A DNA stretch of 64,000 nt from Nocardiopsis dassonvillei_B (GCF_964273065.1 NZ_OZ186815.1:5704001-5768000), one strand, 5' to 3'; shown: positions 7,574 through 16,274, counted from the first letter of the stretch. Notes: generated from the sequence alone by a model not told the origin. Numbers and translations: made by a program.

Positions 7574-8922
7574 GCGCCCCGACCCGGGTGTGGTGCGAGT
7601 GGGCCTGGACCGGGTCCGCCGACGGGACCCCCGAGCCGGGGGTGCTGCTGGAGGCCGCCGACGGCCGGTTCACCTCGGTCACGGCCGGGACCGAGGCCCC
7701 CGCCGACGCGGAGGTGCTGCCCGGGGTGACCCTGCCGGGGCTGGCCGACGCGCACTCGCACGCCTTCCACCGGGCGCTGCGCGGGCGCACCCACGCGGGC
7801 GGCGGCTCGTTCTGGACCTGGCGCGAGGTGATGTACCGGGTGGCCGACCGGCTCGACCCGGACTCCTACCTGCGCCTGGCCCGGGCGGTCTACGCGGAGA
7901 TGGCCCTGGCCGGGGTGACGTGCGTGGGCGAGTTCCACTACCTGCACCACGCCCCGGGCGGGGTCCGCTACGCCGACCCCAACGAGATGGGGCGGGCGCT
8001 GGTGGCGGCGGCCGCCGACGCCGGGGTGCGGCTGACCCTGCTCGACGTGTGCTACCTGGCGGGCGGGCTGGAACCGGACGGGTCGTACCGGCCGCTGGCC
8101 GGGCCGCAGGCGCGCTTCGGTGACGGCGACGCGGCGGGGTGGGCCGAGCGGGTCCGCTCGTTCGGGCCGCTGCCCGGCCACGTGCTGCTGGGCACGGCCG
8201 CCCATTCGGTGCGCGCCGTCCCCGTGGCGGAGCTGCCCGAGGTGGCGGCCGCCGCCGCGGGCGTGGGCGGTCCGCTGCACGCCCACCTGTCGGAGCAGCC
8301 GGCCGAGAACACGGTGTGCCTGGCCGCCCACGGCCGCACTCCCACCGCGGTGCTCGCCGACGCCGGGCTGCTGGGGGAGGGCACGAGCCTGGTGCACGCC
8401 ACCCACCTCACCGACGGCGACGTCGCCGCGATCCGCGGCGCCCGTTCGGTGGTGTGCCTGTGCCCCACCACCGAACGCGACCTGGCCGACGGCCTGCCCC
8501 GCACCGGCGACCTGGACGTCCGCAGGCTGAGCCTGGGCAGCGACCAGCACGCCCGGATCGACATGTTCGAGGAGGCGCGCGCCGTGGAGCTGCACGAGCG
8601 GCTGCGCACCCACCGGCGGGGCACCCTGGGCGCGGGCGACCTGCTGCGCGCCGCCACCGCCCACGACTCCCTGGGCTGGGCCGACGCGGGCTCGCTGGCC
8701 CCCGGGGCCCGCGCCGACCTGGTCAACGTGCCCCTTGAGGGGGTGCGGCTGGCCGGGGCCGACCCGGCGCGCGGGACGGACGCGGTGGTGTTCGCCGCCG
8801 ACGCCTGCGACGTGCGGCATGTGATGGCCGACGGCCGCTGGACCGTCCGCGACGGCGTCCACACCCGGATGCCCGACCTCGCCCGCGACCTCGACACGGT
8901 GATCAAGGAGATCCTCGAGTGA
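7570..8922 (+). CDS. hutF: Formimidoylglutamate deiminase
   Basis: HutF belongs to the amidohydrolase superfamily and converts N-formimidoyl-L-glutamate to N-formyl-L-glutamate and ammonia. The 450-residue protein has the metal-binding HSHAFHR motif (His62, His64), the segment TWREVMYRVADRL nearby, LHAHLSEQPAENT near residues 237-249 with further metal ligands, and GSDQHARID with the catalytic Asp near residue 325. The ATG overlaps the stop of the M20 gene. Its presence indicates the five-step histidine pathway through formylglutamate rather than direct formimidoylglutamase. Confidence 0.93.
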   Translation: MSAPTRVWCEWAWTGSADGTPEPGVLLEAADGRFTSVTAGTEAPADAEVLPGVTLPGLADAHSHAFHRALRGRTHAGGGSFWTWREVMYRVADRLDPDSYLRLARAVYAEMALAGVTCVGEFHYLHHAPGGVRYADPNEMGRALVAAAADAGVRLTLLDVCYLAGGLEPDGSYRPLAGPQARFGDGDAAGWAERVRSFGPLPGHVLLGTAAHSVRAVPVAELPEVAAAAAGVGGPLHAHLSEQPAENTVCLAAHGRTPTAVLADAGLLGEGTSLVHATHLTDGDVAAIRGARSVVCLCPTTERDLADGLPRTGDLDVRRLSLGSDQHARIDMFEEARAVELHERLRTHRRGTLGAGDLLRAATAHDSLGWADAGSLAPGARADLVNVPLEGVRLAGADPARGTDAVVFAADACDVRHVMADGRWTVRDGVHTRMPDLARDLDTVIKEILE

Positions 8923-10124
8923 ACGACGTGCCCGTGAGCATCCTCATCGACGACATCGCGACCCTGGTCACCAACGACCCCGGGCTGGGGGAGGGCCGGG
9001 TCGGCGCCGTCGAGGACGCCGCCCTGGTCATCGAGGACGGGGCGGTGGCCTGGGCGGGGCCGCGGGGCCGGGCCCCGGCGGCCGACGCGCGGGTGGACGC
9101 CGCGGGGCGGTGCGTCATCCCCGGGTTCGTCGACTCCCACTCCCACATCGTGTTCGCGGGGGACCGCAGCCGGGAGTTCGCCGCCCGGATGAGCGGGACC
9201 CCCTACTCCGCGGGGGGCATCCGCACCACCGTGGCGGCCACCCGGGCGGCCTCGGACGCCGAGCTGCTGGCCCGGGCGCGCGGGTTCGCCGCCGAGGCGC
9301 GCGCCCAGGGCACGACCACCCTGGAGGTCAAGTCCGGGTACGGGCTGACCGTCGCCGACGAGGCGCGCTCCCTGGCGGTGGCCGGCCGGGTGACCGACGA
9401 GGTCACCTTCCTGGGGGCGCACGTGGTGGCCCCCGAGTACGCCGACGACCCGCAGGGGTACGTGGACCTGGTCACCGGCCCCATGATGGACGCGTGCGCC
9501 CCGTACGCGCGGTGGATCGACGTGTTCTGCGAGCGCGGCGCGTTCGACGAGGAGGCGTCGCGCCGGGTGCTGGCCGCCGGGAGGGAGCGCGGGCTGCTGC
9601 CCCGGGTGCACGGCAACCAGCTGGGCCGGGGGCCGGGGGTGCGGCTGGCCGTGGAGGTCGGCGCGGCGTCGGTGGACCACTGCACCTACCTGTCGGCCGA
9701 GGACGTCGACGCCCTGGCGCAGGCGGCGAAGCGTCCCGAGCCCACGGTGGCGACCCTGCTGCCGGGGGTGGACTTCTCCACCCGGCAGAGCTATCCGGAC
9801 GCCCGGGCGCTCATCGACGCGGGCGCGGTCGTGGCCCTGGCCAGCGACTGCAACCCGGGGTCGTGCTTCACCTCCAGCCTGGCGTTCTGCATCGCGGTCG
9901 CGGTGCGCGACATGGGGATGACCCCGGACGAGGCGGTGTGGGCGGCCACCGCGGGCGGGGCGCTGGCGCTGCGCCGCACCGACGTGGGCCGGCTGTCCCC
10001 GGGGGCCCGCGCCGACTTGGTGCTGCTGGACGCCCCCAACCACCTCTACCTCGCCTACCGGCCGGGCGTCCCCCAGGTCGCGGCGGTGTGGAAGGACGGC
10101 GTCCTCGCCCACGGGCGCCCCTGA
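8919..10124 (+). CDS. hutI: Imidazolonepropionase
   Basis: HutI hydrolyses 4-imidazolone-5-propanoate to N-formimidoyl-L-glutamate. The 401-residue amidohydrolase has the metal pair in DSHSHIVFAGDR (His74, His76), EVKSGYGL near residue 140, a conserved ARVHGNQL-like segment near 226-233 and the SDCNPGS metal/catalytic segment near residue 308. It starts with GTG in a GTGA overlap with hutF and ends the hut operon, even though it acts before HutF in the pathway. Confidence 0.95.
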   Translation: MNDVPVSILIDDIATLVTNDPGLGEGRVGAVEDAALVIEDGAVAWAGPRGRAPAADARVDAAGRCVIPGFVDSHSHIVFAGDRSREFAARMSGTPYSAGGIRTTVAATRAASDAELLARARGFAAEARAQGTTTLEVKSGYGLTVADEARSLAVAGRVTDEVTFLGAHVVAPEYADDPQGYVDLVTGPMMDACAPYARWIDVFCERGAFDEEASRRVLAAGRERGLLPRVHGNQLGRGPGVRLAVEVGAASVDHCTYLSAEDVDALAQAAKRPEPTVATLLPGVDFSTRQSYPDARALIDAGAVVALASDCNPGSCFTSSLAFCIAVAVRDMGMTPDEAVWAATAGGALALRRTDVGRLSPGARADLVLLDAPNHLYLAYRPGVPQVAAVWKDGVLAHGRP

Positions 10125-10219
10125 GGGCACGGTCGGCGGGGGCGCCCACGGGGTTCCGCAGGTCCGGAGCGAACGTCCGGGGGCGGGGAGGCGGGCGTGG
10201 CGGCCGAAGGTCACCGTTC

Positions 10220-10239
10220 CCCGTGCGCCCTCGCACGGG
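10220..10239 (+). terminator. Hairpin downstream of hutI
   Basis: A perfect 8-bp stem (CCCGTGCG / CGCACGGG) with a 4-base CCCT loop lies 95 bases after the hutI stop. It is the best candidate terminator for the hut operon. Confidence 0.5.
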
Positions 10240-10329
10240 CCGGGGCGGGCACAGCGGACGGAGAACTCAACGGGCGCCTAACGTGCCGGAAACCTCCCCA
10301 CCCCACTCTGGGATCACGTCGGTGCGCGT

Positions 10330-10368
10330 CCCGCCGCCGCGGCGACAGCGTCGTCCCGCGGCGGCGGG
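10330..10368 (+). promoter_or_regulatory. 13-bp hairpin in the leader of the ACT-GNAT gene
   Basis: A perfect 13-bp stem (10330-10342 with 10356-10368) and 13-base loop is followed by a pyrimidine tract (CATCTTCTCT). It ends 24 bases before the GTG start of the ACT-GNAT gene and 10 bases before its purine-rich RBS. It may be an attenuator or simply a second terminator. Because the downstream protein has an amino-acid-binding ACT domain, leader control is plausible but unproven. Confidence 0.4.
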
Positions 10369-10392
10369 TGCATCTTCTCTCCAGGGGGCGCA

Positions 10393-11481
10393 GTGGGCCT
10401 GTGGCGTATCAGGACCGCGGTCGAGGACCGGCCCGGCGGTCTGGCGGGACTCGTCGACGCCCTCGCGGGCCGCGGCGGGAACATCGTGGGGCTGTCGATC
10501 CACACCGACGTCTCGGGCGTGGTGGACGAGTTCGTGGTGGACGTCCCCGGTGATCCGGGCCCCGTGCTGCGCGCTCTCCAGGAGCACTGCCCCACCGGGA
10601 CGGTGACGGCGGTCCCGGCCCACCGGCGCGAGGTCGGCGACGACGTGACGCGGGCGCTGCTGCTCACCGCGCGGCTGCGCGCCCACCCCAACCGGCTGCC
10701 CGCCGCGCTCGCCGAGCTCCTGGCGGCCGACGAGGCCCGTTGGACCAACCTGACCCGGGCCGAGGGCTCCGACGAGCCGGGGCCGGGCACGTCGATGCTG
10801 GTGCCGGTCGGACCGCTGCGCGGGGTGCTGGTGCGCCGCGCGTCGCGCCCCTTCACCTGGACGGAGTCCAGCCGCGCCGACGCCCTGGTGCGCTCGGTGA
10901 TGCCCTCCGCGGGTCCGGTGCCCACCGACCGGGTCGTGCGCACCGGCGAGGGGGTGCCGCTGTCGCTGCGCCAGGTGCGCGAGGCGGACGCGCCCGCCGT
11001 GGTGGACCTGCACCACCGCTGCGCGCCCGAGACGGTGCGGGGGCGCTACATGGCGGGGATGAGGGAGCCGACCCCGCAGATGCTCCGGGTGTTCTGCGAT
11101 CCGGACCGCGGGCTGACCCTGGCGGTCCGGCCCCAGGACCGGGAGGCGCCGGTGGCCCTGGGCCACCTCATGTACACCCTGGACCCGGGGGTCGGGGAGA
11201 TCGCGTTCCTGGTGGAGGACGCCTGGCAGGGGCGCGGCGTGGGCACCGCGCTGGCCCGGGCGCTGACCGTCGTCGCCGCCGACTGGGGGCTGGCCGAGGT
11301 GCGCGCGGAGACGACGCTGTCCAACACCCCGATGCTGCGGATCATGCGCCGCTTCGGCGCCGCGGTGCGGGTGCAGGGGGGATCGTACGTGCAGGCCCGC
11401 CTCCCGGTCGCCGAGGCGGTCCAGGGCGGCTCCGCCGGTGAGCGCGAGGGCCGCCTGGCCCGGCTCATGGGCCGCGGCTGA
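10393..11481 (+). CDS. ACT domain-GNAT acetyltransferase fusion
   Basis: The 362-residue product starts with an ACT domain (residues 1-70; LWRIRTAVEDRPGGLAGLV then GNIVGLSIH), a fold that usually binds an amino acid. It ends with a GNAT N-acetyltransferase domain (about 190-345) carrying the acetyl-CoA loop QGRGVGTA (279-286). A spacer domain (75-180) has weaker features. This suggests an amino-acid-regulated acetylation of a protein or small molecule; substrate unknown. It starts at GTG with AGGGGGC upstream and stands alone between hairpins. Confidence 0.8.
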   Translation: MGLWRIRTAVEDRPGGLAGLVDALAGRGGNIVGLSIHTDVSGVVDEFVVDVPGDPGPVLRALQEHCPTGTVTAVPAHRREVGDDVTRALLLTARLRAHPNRLPAALAELLAADEARWTNLTRAEGSDEPGPGTSMLVPVGPLRGVLVRRASRPFTWTESSRADALVRSVMPSAGPVPTDRVVRTGEGVPLSLRQVREADAPAVVDLHHRCAPETVRGRYMAGMREPTPQMLRVFCDPDRGLTLAVRPQDREAPVALGHLMYTLDPGVGEIAFLVEDAWQGRGVGTALARALTVVAADWGLAEVRAETTLSNTPMLRIMRRFGAAVRVQGGSYVQARLPVAEAVQGGSAGEREGRLARLMGRG

Positions 11482-11498
11482 TCCCCGGGGAGAACGGG

Positions 11499-11541
11499 GA
11501 ACGGGGGCCGACGGGCACCGGGGTGTCGCCGGCCCCCGTTC
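11499..11541. terminator. Convergent terminator hairpin
   Basis: A perfect 12-bp inverted repeat (GAACGGGGGCCG at 11499-11510 with CGGCCCCCGTTC at 11530-11541) lies between the ACT-GNAT gene and the convergent gene ending at 11650. It could end transcription from either side. Confidence 0.65.
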
Positions 11542-11649
11542 GTGCTCGACGCGTCGAGGCCGTCTCCTGGGGCACGGGAGCCCTCGTCCCTCGGGGAGGA
11601 GTGCTCGGGTGCGCGGCGGTCGCGGGCGGTGCCGGACCGGGCGCGGGTT

Positions 11650-11907
11650 CTAGTCGTCGCTCTCGGCGGCGCTCGCGGTGTCCGCGGACCCGGCGGACTT
11701 CTTGGTGGCGCGGCGCTTCTTGACGGGGCGCGAGTAGTCGGCGAGCGGCTCGAAGCGGGCCTCGTGCTCCTTGAAGCAGTCGGCGCAGGCGTCGACCTCG
11801 CGGACGGTGCCCTCCCAGGCGAACTGGATGACCTCAGTCGCCTCGACCTTCTCCTCGCGGACGGCGTGGGGATCGCAGTACTTGCGCGTGAAGACCTCGG
11901 TGACCAC
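11650..11907 (-). CDS. 85-residue Cys-containing hypothetical protein with basic tail
   Basis: The N-terminal 55 residues contain Cys/His positions (KYCDPHAV, then DACADCFKEHEARFE) that could form a zinc site. The last 30 residues are a Lys/Arg then Ala/Ser/Asp-rich tail (VKKRRATKKSAG). Such a tail suggests nucleic-acid contact, but no family is recognised. The GTG start at 11907 follows a GAAGGGA purine tract by about 10 bases, and a good -10 hexamer lies 48 bases upstream. Confidence 0.7.
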   Translation of the reverse strand: MVTEVFTRKYCDPHAVREEKVEATEVIQFAWEGTVREVDACADCFKEHEARFEPLADYSRPVKKRRATKKSAGSADTASAAESDD

Positions 11908-11954
11908 GGCGGGGATTTCCCTTCGGTATCGCGTGAACAGTGCAGGACCCCCTG

Positions 11955-11960
11955 ATCATA
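11955..11960 (-). promoter_or_regulatory. Candidate -10 hexamer for the 85-residue gene
   Basis: On the minus strand this reads TATGAT, close to the actinomycete -10 consensus TANNNT, 48 bases before the GTG start at 11907. No convincing -35 hexamer was seen at 16-19 bases. Confidence 0.35.
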
Positions 11961-12253
11961 CACCTGTACGAACGAAACGACCGGATGTTCACCGGGTTCG
12001 CCGTGCAAGGGTTCGGGGTCGCCCCGAAGCCTAGCGAAGACCGGGGACCGTTGCGGCCCGACGGCTCGCGGGCGTACCGGCCGAACAGGTCCTTCCCGGC
12101 CTCCCGACGGCCCCGTGATCCGGGTCGCGCGGTGCGCGCCGATTTCACACCGACTGTTGCCGTCACTTCTTCTTCGTCCGTTCCCGGAGTGGGCGGCGTC
12201 GTTTTTCTCCAGCCGATTTGTGTATTTGGCGAACACGGTCCGGGAGCCGTGGC

Positions 12254-12352
12254 TAGGGTGTTCCCCGTACCGCCCGGAAACGGGGGGAGGGCCCGCGGTG
12301 CGGTGCGGGGGCGCGCGCCCCCGCCGCGGCGGGCGCGCCGAGCGGTACGGGG
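12254..12352 (+). promoter_or_regulatory. Promoter and large structured leader of the DUF485/symporter pair
   Basis: Within the 493-bp non-coding stretch 11908-12400, a TAGGGT -10-like hexamer (12254-12259) is followed at once by an 11-bp inverted repeat whose arms are 79 bases apart (CCCCGTACCGC at 12263-12273; GCGGTACGGGG at 12342-12352). The arms enclose a palindromic GC hairpin (12307-12322). The transcript would begin at or near the first arm, so the leader could fold as one long structure. No known riboswitch class was recognised. The rest of 11908-12253 shows only AT-richer promoter-like sequence. Confidence 0.4.
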
Positions 12353-12400
12353 TCCGCGGGGGAGCGGTGCCCGGAAGAAGGTGAATTCAGGGGGAGGGCC

Positions 12401-12859
12401 GTGGTCGATTACATGGAGGGCGCCTACAGAAGGCGCGTGCCGGAGCCGGAGTCCGGTCCCCGGCCGTCCCCGGGCAGGTCGGCGGCCGCGCGGCGGCGCG
12501 CCCAGGCCGATATCGCACACGCCTGCGAACGCGTGTCCGTCGATCCGGACTTCGTGAAACTACGAAGGAGATTCGCGGTTCGGGCGGGCCTGCTGGTCGC
12601 CGCCTTCTTCGGCAGTTACATGTCCTATCTGCTGCTGTCGGCTTTCGCACGCGATTTCATGAGTGTGCAGATCGTCGATTCCGTCAATGTCGCCCTGCTC
12701 ATGGGAATAGGACAGTTCCTGGTCACCTTCGTGCTCGCCTGGGCGTTCGGCCGTTCCTCCGCGCGGTCGATCGACCCCCTGGCCGAGCAGGTCCGGTCCC
12801 GGGCCGCCGAGGGCGCCGGCCCGCGGCCCGGAGCCGGCGGAACGGCGGTGGACCGATGA
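12401..12859 (+). CDS. DUF485-family small membrane protein
   Basis: The 152-residue product has a hydrophilic N-terminus and the DUF485 core. The core is a short basic segment (DPDFVKLRRRFAVRAG, about 47-62) and two membrane helices (about 62-84 and 95-118). DUF485 proteins are usually encoded directly before acetate/cation symporters of the ActP type, as here, and probably act as an accessory subunit. It starts at GTG 12401 after a GGGGGAGGG ribosome-binding site and overlaps the symporter gene by 4 bases. Confidence 0.85.
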   Translation: MVDYMEGAYRRRVPEPESGPRPSPGRSAAARRRAQADIAHACERVSVDPDFVKLRRRFAVRAGLLVAAFFGSYMSYLLLSAFARDFMSVQIVDSVNVALLMGIGQFLVTFVLAWAFGRSSARSIDPLAEQVRSRAAEGAGPRPGAGGTAVDR

Positions 12860-14616
12860 CCGTGGCCGCCGCGACGGGCGTGATCGGCGCCGCCACGGGG
12901 GGCGGCGCCGCCCACGTCCTCGCCGCGTCCACCGCACTGGAGGGCCGGTTCGGCGTCGCGCACGCCTGGACCATCGGCCTGTGCGCCCTGTTCGTCCTGG
13001 TCACCCTGGCGATCACCATCCGGGCCCGGCGCACCACCCGGGGCGCCGTCGACTTCTACGCGGGCGGGCGCGGCTTCTCCAGCACCCAGAACGGGCTGGC
13101 GCTGACCGGCGACTACCTGTCCGCGGCCTCGTTCCTGGGCATCGCCGGAATGATCGCCCTCCAGGGCTACGACGGGTTCCTGTACTCCATCGGCTTCCTG
13201 GTGGCGTGGCTGCTGGTGCTGCCGATGGCCCAGCTGATGCGCAACACCGGCCGCTTCACCATGGCCGACCTGCCCGCGTTCCGGATGCGCCGGATGCGGG
13301 TGCGGCTGGCCTGCACGGTCTCCACCGTCACCGTGTGCGTGTTCTACCTGGTGGCCCAGATGGTCGGCGCCGGAGCGCTGGTGTCGGTCCTGCTCGGGCT
13401 GCACGACGGCGGCACCTTCCTGGGCGTGGACGCCGCCCAGGCCCGCACCGTGGCGATCGTGCTGGTCGGCGTGCTGATGATCGTCTACGTCATGTACGGC
13501 GGGATGAAGGCCGCCACCTGGCTGCAGATCATCAAGGCGGTCGTCCTGCTGGGCGCCACCGGCCTGCTCACCGTGCTGGTCCTGGCGATGTTCTCGTTCG
13601 ACCCGCGCGCCCTGCTCGGCGCGGCCGCGGACGCCGGCGGCCACGGGACGGCGTTCCTGGAGCCGGGACTGCGCCTGGGGGTGGACGTACCGGGGGACGC
13701 CGCGGCCACGCTGTTCAACAAGCTCGACCTGATCAGCCTGGGTCTGGCCCTGGTGCTGGGCACGGTCGCCCTGCCGCACATCCTCATCCGCTTCTACACG
13801 GTGCCCGACGGGCGCTCGGCGCGCGCCTCGGTCAACCGCACCATCGTCATGGTCGGGGCCTTCTACCTGATGACGCTCGCCCTGGGTTTCGGAGCCGCCG
13901 CGCTGGTGGGCTCCGAGCGCATCCTGGCGATGGACCCCTCCGGCAACAGCGCGGTGCCGATGCTCGCCGAGGAGCTGGGCCGGCTCACCGCCGGGCCGGT
14001 CGGCGCCGCGGTGCTGCTCGCGCTGATCTCGGCGGTGGCGCTGGCCACCATCCTGGCGGTCATCGCCAGCCTCACCCTCGCCTCGTCCTCCTCCATCGCC
14101 CACGACCTGTTCGGGCACATCCTCATGTGGGGTCGCCCGCGCGAGTCGCAGGAGGTGGCGGTGGCCCGGTTCTCCGCCTGCCTGATCGGCGCGGTGGCCA
14201 TCGTGCTGGCCGTACAGGCCCAGGGGCAGAACGTGGCGTTCCTGGTGGGCCTGGCCTTCGCCATCGCGGCCGCGGCCAACCTGCCGGTCATCGTGCTCAC
14301 CATGTTCTGGCGCCGGTTCAACACCAGGGGCGTCGAGTGGGGCATCTACGGCGGGCTGTCGGCGACGCTGCTGCTCATGCTGTTCTCCCCGGTGATGTCG
14401 GGCAGGACCGACCCGGTCACCGGAGAGAACCTGTCGGTGCTGCCGGCCTGGATCGACATCGGCTTCTTCCCCATGGAGAACCCGGCGCTGCTGGCGGTGC
14501 CCGTCGGCTTCGCCTGCGCGGTGGTGGGCAGCCTGCTCTCGCCCGAGCGCAACAGCGCCCGGTTCACCGAGCTGCGGGTGCGCTCCCTCACCGGCTGGGG
14601 CGCCGACCAGGACTGA
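12856..14616 (+). CDS. Sodium:solute symporter, ActP-like (acetate/monocarboxylate)
   Basis: A 586-residue SSS-family transporter with about 13 hydrophobic segments. Family features include GGRGFSSTQNGLALTGDYLSAASFLG (residues 71-96), typical of cation/acetate symporters, and the sodium-site region TLASSSSIAHDLFG near residues 408-421. It is translationally coupled to the DUF485 gene. Acetate or another short monocarboxylate is the likely substrate by family; the exact one cannot be read from the sequence. Confidence 0.88.
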   Translation: MTVAAATGVIGAATGGGAAHVLAASTALEGRFGVAHAWTIGLCALFVLVTLAITIRARRTTRGAVDFYAGGRGFSSTQNGLALTGDYLSAASFLGIAGMIALQGYDGFLYSIGFLVAWLLVLPMAQLMRNTGRFTMADLPAFRMRRMRVRLACTVSTVTVCVFYLVAQMVGAGALVSVLLGLHDGGTFLGVDAAQARTVAIVLVGVLMIVYVMYGGMKAATWLQIIKAVVLLGATGLLTVLVLAMFSFDPRALLGAAADAGGHGTAFLEPGLRLGVDVPGDAAATLFNKLDLISLGLALVLGTVALPHILIRFYTVPDGRSARASVNRTIVMVGAFYLMTLALGFGAAALVGSERILAMDPSGNSAVPMLAEELGRLTAGPVGAAVLLALISAVALATILAVIASLTLASSSSIAHDLFGHILMWGRPRESQEVAVARFSACLIGAVAIVLAVQAQGQNVAFLVGLAFAIAAAANLPVIVLTMFWRRFNTRGVEWGIYGGLSATLLLMLFSPVMSGRTDPVTGENLSVLPAWIDIGFFPMENPALLAVPVGFACAVVGSLLSPERNSARFTELRVRSLTGWGADQD

Positions 14617-14629
14617 GAGCCGACGCTCC

Positions 14630-14650
14630 GGGCGGCGGGATCAGCCGCCC
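14630..14650. terminator. Short convergent hairpin
   Basis: A 7-bp stem (GGGCGGC / GCCGCCC, 7-base loop) lies between the symporter stop and the stop of the convergent gene, and overlaps the latter stop codon. It is weak but well placed. Confidence 0.35.
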
Positions 14651-15711
14651 CGCCGGGCCTGCGACATGATCCGGGCCAGCTCGGCCAGCAGGTCCGGGAT
14701 CTCCGGGGCCGAGCGCACCGCTGCGTCCCAGGCCCGGGCGGCCTGCTCCAGCCGGTCGGCCACGGTCGGCTCGCCGCCGCCCTCCTTCCGCAGGCGGGCG
14801 TCCCGCCTGCGGAAGGAGGTCCGGGTGGCCCACAGGGCCGCCGCCACGAACGGCTTGTACAGGCCCCGGCCGCGCACGTCCAGGACGGCCTCCACCGACC
14901 AGCGGCCCTGCGGGGTGAGCACGGGCGTCGCCCACCCCTCCACCCGGACCATGGCGTGGGTGGCGGTCAGGTGCACCGGCGGCACCGGTCCGTTGTGCAG
15001 CGCCGCGTACCAGGCGTCCAGGTCCAGGTGCAGGACGGCCGAGGCCGAACGCAGCCGGGCGCCCCGGCCGGGCAGCCGCATCTCCAGGGTCCAGTCCAGG
15101 GTTCCGGCCGCCCCGTCGTGGGACACCGACCCCCAGGTCACCGGTGCGTCGCCGGTTCCGACCGTGTCGGGCATGGCGTACTCCACGGCGGCCCGGCCCC
15201 AGGGATCCCAGGAGGTGACGGTGACGCCGGTGCTGCTCCACCCCTTGGACTCGTCGTCGCCGGGTTCGATGGGGACCCCGTCGGGGGAGAGCTCGGCGAC
15301 CAGGTAGTGGGCGCGCTCCTGGAGGTGGCGGCCGGTCTGGAGCTGGAGCCCCAGCCGGGAGGCGAGGATCTCGAGCACCTCCCGCCGCTCGGGGTCGGGC
15401 GAGCCCTCACGCAGCTCGGTGACGGCCGCCTCCCGCTCGGCCAGCCGTCCGGCCCGCTCCCGCACGTCGATCAGTCCGAGTTCGCCCGCGCGCGCGACGA
15501 GCGGAGCCAGGGCCTCCTCGTCGGGCGGCAGCAGCCAGCCGCGGCCGTCGAACCGGCAGGCCGCGGCCACCTCGTACAGGCCCGCGACGATCCGGTCCAC
15601 GGTCTCCCGGTCGGCGGGGGCGAGGTCGAACGTGTGGCGCAGGCGGGTCACGGCGTCTCCGGGGTCGGTGCGGCAGCGCGGCGTCCACCAGCGTACGGGT
15701 TCGACCGTCAC
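14641..15711 (-). CDS. 356-residue hypothetical protein
   Basis: The product is hydrophilic with no signal peptide or membrane helix. It has an N-terminal region rich in Glu/Arg (ERAGRLAEREAAVTELRE) and a middle region of likely beta structure (residues 120-270) with several Trp and Asp. No family is recognised. The GTG start at 15711 lies only 23 bp from the divergent DUF1697 start, leaving almost no leader, so at least one of the two transcripts is probably leaderless or this start is slightly too far upstream. Confidence 0.7.
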   Translation of the reverse strand: MTVEPVRWWTPRCRTDPGDAVTRLRHTFDLAPADRETVDRIVAGLYEVAAACRFDGRGWLLPPDEEALAPLVARAGELGLIDVRERAGRLAEREAAVTELREGSPDPERREVLEILASRLGLQLQTGRHLQERAHYLVAELSPDGVPIEPGDDESKGWSSTGVTVTSWDPWGRAAVEYAMPDTVGTGDAPVTWGSVSHDGAAGTLDWTLEMRLPGRGARLRSASAVLHLDLDAWYAALHNGPVPPVHLTATHAMVRVEGWATPVLTPQGRWSVEAVLDVRGRGLYKPFVAAALWATRTSFRRRDARLRKEGGGEPTVADRLEQAARAWDAAVRSAPEIPDLLAELARIMSQARRGG

Positions 15712-15727
15712 CGCCGGTCGGCAGAAT
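15700..15727 (+). promoter_or_regulatory. Candidate promoter giving a leaderless DUF1697 transcript
   Basis: TTCGAC (15700-15705) and CAGAAT (15722-15727) are 16 bases apart and would start transcription at about 15734-15735, the A of the ATG. They also overlap the first codons of the divergent gene. Confidence 0.4.
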
Positions 15728-15734
15728 GGTCCGT

Positions 15735-16265
15735 ATGAGCGTCTATGTGGTGTTGCTGCGGGGGATCAACGTCGGCAGGAGCAACCGGATCGCGATGGCC
15801 GACCTCCGGAGCCTGCTCGCGGACCTGGGGTACCGGGACGTCGCCACCCACCTGCAGAGCGGCAACGCCGTGGTGACCTCGGGCGAGGAGGGGCCGGAGG
15901 CGCTCGCGGCGGCGGTGTCGGCGGGGCTGCGCGAGCGGTTCGGAGCGCAGGTGCCGGTGCTGGCGCGCACAGCCGGGGAATTCGCGGCGGCGGTGGCGGC
16001 CAACCCGCTGGAGGTCGGCGACGCCTCCCGCTTCCTCGTCCTGTTCTGCTCCGGGACGCTGGACACCGCTGCGCTGTCCGGCCTGGACCCGGCGGAGTAC
16101 CCGCGCGAGCGCATCGCGGTGACCGCGACCGAGGCCTACACCGCGCACGAGGAGGGCCTGCGCTTCGCACGGCTCCCCGACGTGGTGGCCCGGCACACCG
16201 ACGGGTTCGTCACCGGGCGCAACTGGCGGACGGTGCTGAGGCTCGCGGACATGGCCGGGGTCTGA
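15735..16265 (+). CDS. DUF1697-family protein
   Basis: The 176-residue protein begins with the family signature MSVYVVLLRGINVGRSNRI, followed by LLADLGYRDVATHLQSGNAV and, at the end, NWRTVLRLADMA. DUF1697 proteins are widespread single-domain cytoplasmic proteins of unknown biochemical role. ATG 15735 is preferred over an in-frame ATG at 15726 because it matches the family start. There is no Shine-Dalgarno sequence, in line with a leaderless transcript. Confidence 0.85.
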   Translation: MSVYVVLLRGINVGRSNRIAMADLRSLLADLGYRDVATHLQSGNAVVTSGEEGPEALAAAVSAGLRERFGAQVPVLARTAGEFAAAVAANPLEVGDASRFLVLFCSGTLDTAALSGLDPAEYPRERIAVTATEAYTAHEEGLRFARLPDVVARHTDGFVTGRNWRTVLRLADMAGV

Positions 16266-16274
16266 CCCCTGGCC

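Noticed and set aside
11940..12557. Plus-strand frame in the gap before the DUF485 gene
   Set aside because: Begins well but turns into Arg/Pro low complexity, overlaps the promoter and leader, and lacks an RBS.
14765..14820. Inverted repeat CTCCTTCCGCAGGCGGG / CCCGCCTGCGGAAGGAG inside the 356-residue gene
   Set aside because: A clear palindrome, but it lies in frame within coding sequence encoding an Arg-rich stretch, so it is not called a terminator or mobile end; it may still form mRNA structure.
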